33,389 bases of DNA from CAZJDV01 sp964544865 (GTDB lineage Bacteria; Chloroflexota; Dehalococcoidia; Lucifugimonadales; CAJWER01), in assembly GCA_964544865.1 (NCBI GenBank), contig CAZJDV010000019.1, forward strand, positions 1-33,389, read 5' to 3'. A model generated the notes under the pieces. That model was not told the origin of the DNA. It worked only from the letters and a program-made list of their open reading frames with translations, and searched no databases. Both the position numbers and the translations under genes were made by a program. Position 1 is the first letter of the stretch. Each line of letters starts with the position of its first letter. Shown here piece after piece: positions 31,801 to 33,389 of the stretch.

Positions 31801-33389
31801 GTGACTCTCGTAGACAACCTACTGGTAAGAGCCTCCGAGTACCTGCCGGAAGACAGGATCAGCGCGATAGAGGACGCGTACCGCTACGCCGAGGCCGCCC
31901 ACCACGGCCAGGTGCGGAAGTCGGGCGAGCCTTTCATCGAGCACCCGCTGAATACCGCGCTGTATCTGGCCGAGCTCAAGCTGGATTCCACCGCGCTCTC
32001 CGCCGCCCTTCTCCACGACGTCATGGAAGACTGCGGTGTGAAATACGAAGAGCTCGACGAGCTCTTCGGGTCCGAGGTCGCGAGTCTTGTGGACGGAGTC
32101 ACGAAGCTTACCAGGACCGAGCTCCTGGTGGAGTCGCGTTCGGCGGGTCCCGTGGGCGGCACGGCAGAGGATGCCAGACAGGCCGGCAGCATCCGCAAGA
32201 TGCTCATGGCGATGGCCGAGGACATCAGGGTCGTTCTAATCAAGCTGGCGGACCGGCTTCACAACATGCGAACGCTGAACGCGCTACCGCCCAAGAAGCG
32301 TCTCGCCATCGCCCGGGAGACCCTCGACATCTACGCACCTCTGGCCCACCGCCTGGGCATCTGGGAGATGAAGTGGCGGCTCGAGGACCTGTCGTTTCAA
32401 TACATCGATCTCGATGCGTACAATGAGATATCCAAGCTGCTTAGCGCGAGAAGGGTCGAGCGGGAGAAGTATGTCCGCCGCGTCATCGGCGTCCTGCAGG
32501 CCGAGCTCGACGGCAGCGGCATCGTGGCCGAGGTCACGGGCCGACCGAAGCACATCTACAGTATCCACAAGAAGATTCAGACCTACCGTGCCCAGAACAA
32601 GCAGGTCGGTGAGATATACGACCTCTTCGCTCTCCGAGTGCTTGTGGGCGAGGCCAAGGACTGCTATGCGGCCCTGGGCCCGGTCCACTCTAAGTGGCGG
32701 CCGCTGCCCGGTCAGTTCGACGATTACATCGCCAACCCCAAGGACAACCTCTACCAGTCGCTCCACACGTCGGTGTTGTGCGAGGACGCCACCCCGGTCG
32801 AGATTCAGATCAGGACCCACGAGATGCACCGCCTGTCGGAGTACGGGGTAGCCGCGCACTGGCTGTACAAGGAGGGTCGGAGCACCGACGTGCGCTTCGA
32901 GGAAAAGATGACCTGGCTGCGGCAGATCCTCGAATGGCAGCGAGAGGTCAGCGGCGCCGAGGAGTATGTCGATTCTTTCAAGACCGATATCTTCCAAAAC
33001 CAGGTCTTCGTGTACACGCCCAAAGGGGAGCTGAAAGAGCTGCCCGCCGGCGCGACCCCTCTGGACTTCGCCTATCGGGTCCATACCGACGTCGGCCACC
33101 GTTGCATCGGCACCAAGGTCAATGGCAAGCTGGTCCCTCTGCACTATCAGCTCCAAAATGGAGACACAGTGCAGATCATGACCAGCAAGACCGTCCGGGG
33201 ACCGAGCCTGGACTGGCTTAACCCCAATCTGGGACACGTAAAGACCGCCTCGGCCCGCGCAAAGATCCGGCAGTGGTTCAATCGGCAGGCGCGCAAGGCG
33301 AACATCCAGGCGGGACGCGACGTTTTCATAAAGCAGTTCCGCAGGCTGAATACCGACCTCGACGACGTGGAGGTCGCCCAGTCGGTGAA
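31801..33389 (+). CDS. RelA/SpoT-type bifunctional (p)ppGpp synthetase/hydrolase, partial (right edge)
   Basis: 529 codons are present with no stop before the window ends. The protein makes and degrades the stringent-response alarmone (p)ppGpp. Domains: an HD hydrolase domain with AAHHGQVRKSGEPFIEHPL, the catalytic H72-D73 in LLHDVMED, and IKLADRLHNMRTL; the synthetase domain with RPKHIYSIHKKIQ (from about 248), EIYDLFALRVLV and NLYQSLHTSV followed by EIQIRTHEMH; and a TGS domain from about 402 (VFVYTPKGELKELPAGATPL). The intact HD residues suggest a bifunctional Rel rather than a synthetase-only RelA. I chose GTG 31801 because AGGAGA lies just before it; the ATG at 31765 is in frame but lacks one. 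The C-terminal regulatory domains lie beyond the edge. Confidence 0.92.
   Translation, partial: MTLVDNLLVRASEYLPEDRISAIEDAYRYAEAAHHGQVRKSGEPFIEHPLNTALYLAELKLDSTALSAALLHDVMEDCGVKYEELDELFGSEVASLVDGVTKLTRTELLVESRSAGPVGGTAEDARQAGSIRKMLMAMAEDIRVVLIKLADRLHNMRTLNALPPKKRLAIARETLDIYAPLAHRLGIWEMKWRLEDLSFQYIDLDAYNEISKLLSARRVEREKYVRRVIGVLQAELDGSGIVAEVTGRPKHIYSIHKKIQTYRAQNKQVGEIYDLFALRVLVGEAKDCYAALGPVHSKWRPLPGQFDDYIANPKDNLYQSLHTSVLCEDATPVEIQIRTHEMHRLSEYGVAAHWLYKEGRSTDVRFEEKMTWLRQILEWQREVSGAEEYVDSFKTDIFQNQVFVYTPKGELKELPAGATPLDFAYRVHTDVGHRCIGTKVNGKLVPLHYQLQNGDTVQIMTSKTVRGPSLDWLNPNLGHVKTASARAKIRQWFNRQARKANIQAGRDVFIKQFRRLNTDLDDVEVAQSV

Overview
The window is high-GC bacterial DNA with no rRNA, CRISPR array, transposase or phage genes. 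The gene content fits an environmental Chloroflexota bacterium of the SAR202/Dehalococcoidia type: divergent membrane-dipeptidase-like proteins, a phytanoyl-CoA-dioxygenase-like protein, a DUF1501/DUF1800 pair, a CBS-less GuaB3-type IMPDH relative, and lipoproteins with Thr/Pro/Ala linkers. This placement is an inference from gene content; no marker phylogeny was possible.

Left and middle part (1 to about 22.8 kb) is accessory. It starts with an FAD-dependent oxidoreductase (-). Next is a badly damaged block of two YCII/DGPF-type proteins, an ECF42-type sigma factor and a TfoX-N protein (2597-5045). A probably catabolic run follows: M19 dipeptidase-like protein, Gfo/Idh/MocA oxidoreductase, class III aminotransferase, EamA transporter (-) and isochorismatase-family hydrolase. 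Then come a dioxygenase-HEAT fusion, a DUF1501-DUF1800-NHL cluster behind a good sigma70 promoter, two secreted lipoproteins, a second M19-like protein, tRNA-Leu(UAG), and a minus-strand group queG > Nmad3-like > D-2-hydroxyacid dehydrogenase.

Right part (about 22.8 kb to the end) is mostly housekeeping: queG, guaB3, a HAD phosphatase, an esterase, a small coiled-coil protein, prfA-prmC (ATGA overlap), hisS, and a RelA/SpoT gene that runs off the right edge.

The most striking property is the uneven distribution of gene lesions. At least eight accessory genes carry frameshifts, in-frame stops, a lost start codon or a small deletion, several at long G or C homopolymers. The roughly 10.5 kb from queG to relA shows none. 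Either accessory genes are decaying, or assembly errors happen to cluster there. The ECF42 gene also appears to have lost about ten residues, which favours true decay at least for that locus.

Candidates for novelty are the dioxygenase-HEAT / DUF1501 / DUF1800 / NHL cluster without export signals, the Nmad3-like nucleotide-modification protein placed directly behind queG, and two M19 proteins that both lack the canonical N-terminal zinc motif.
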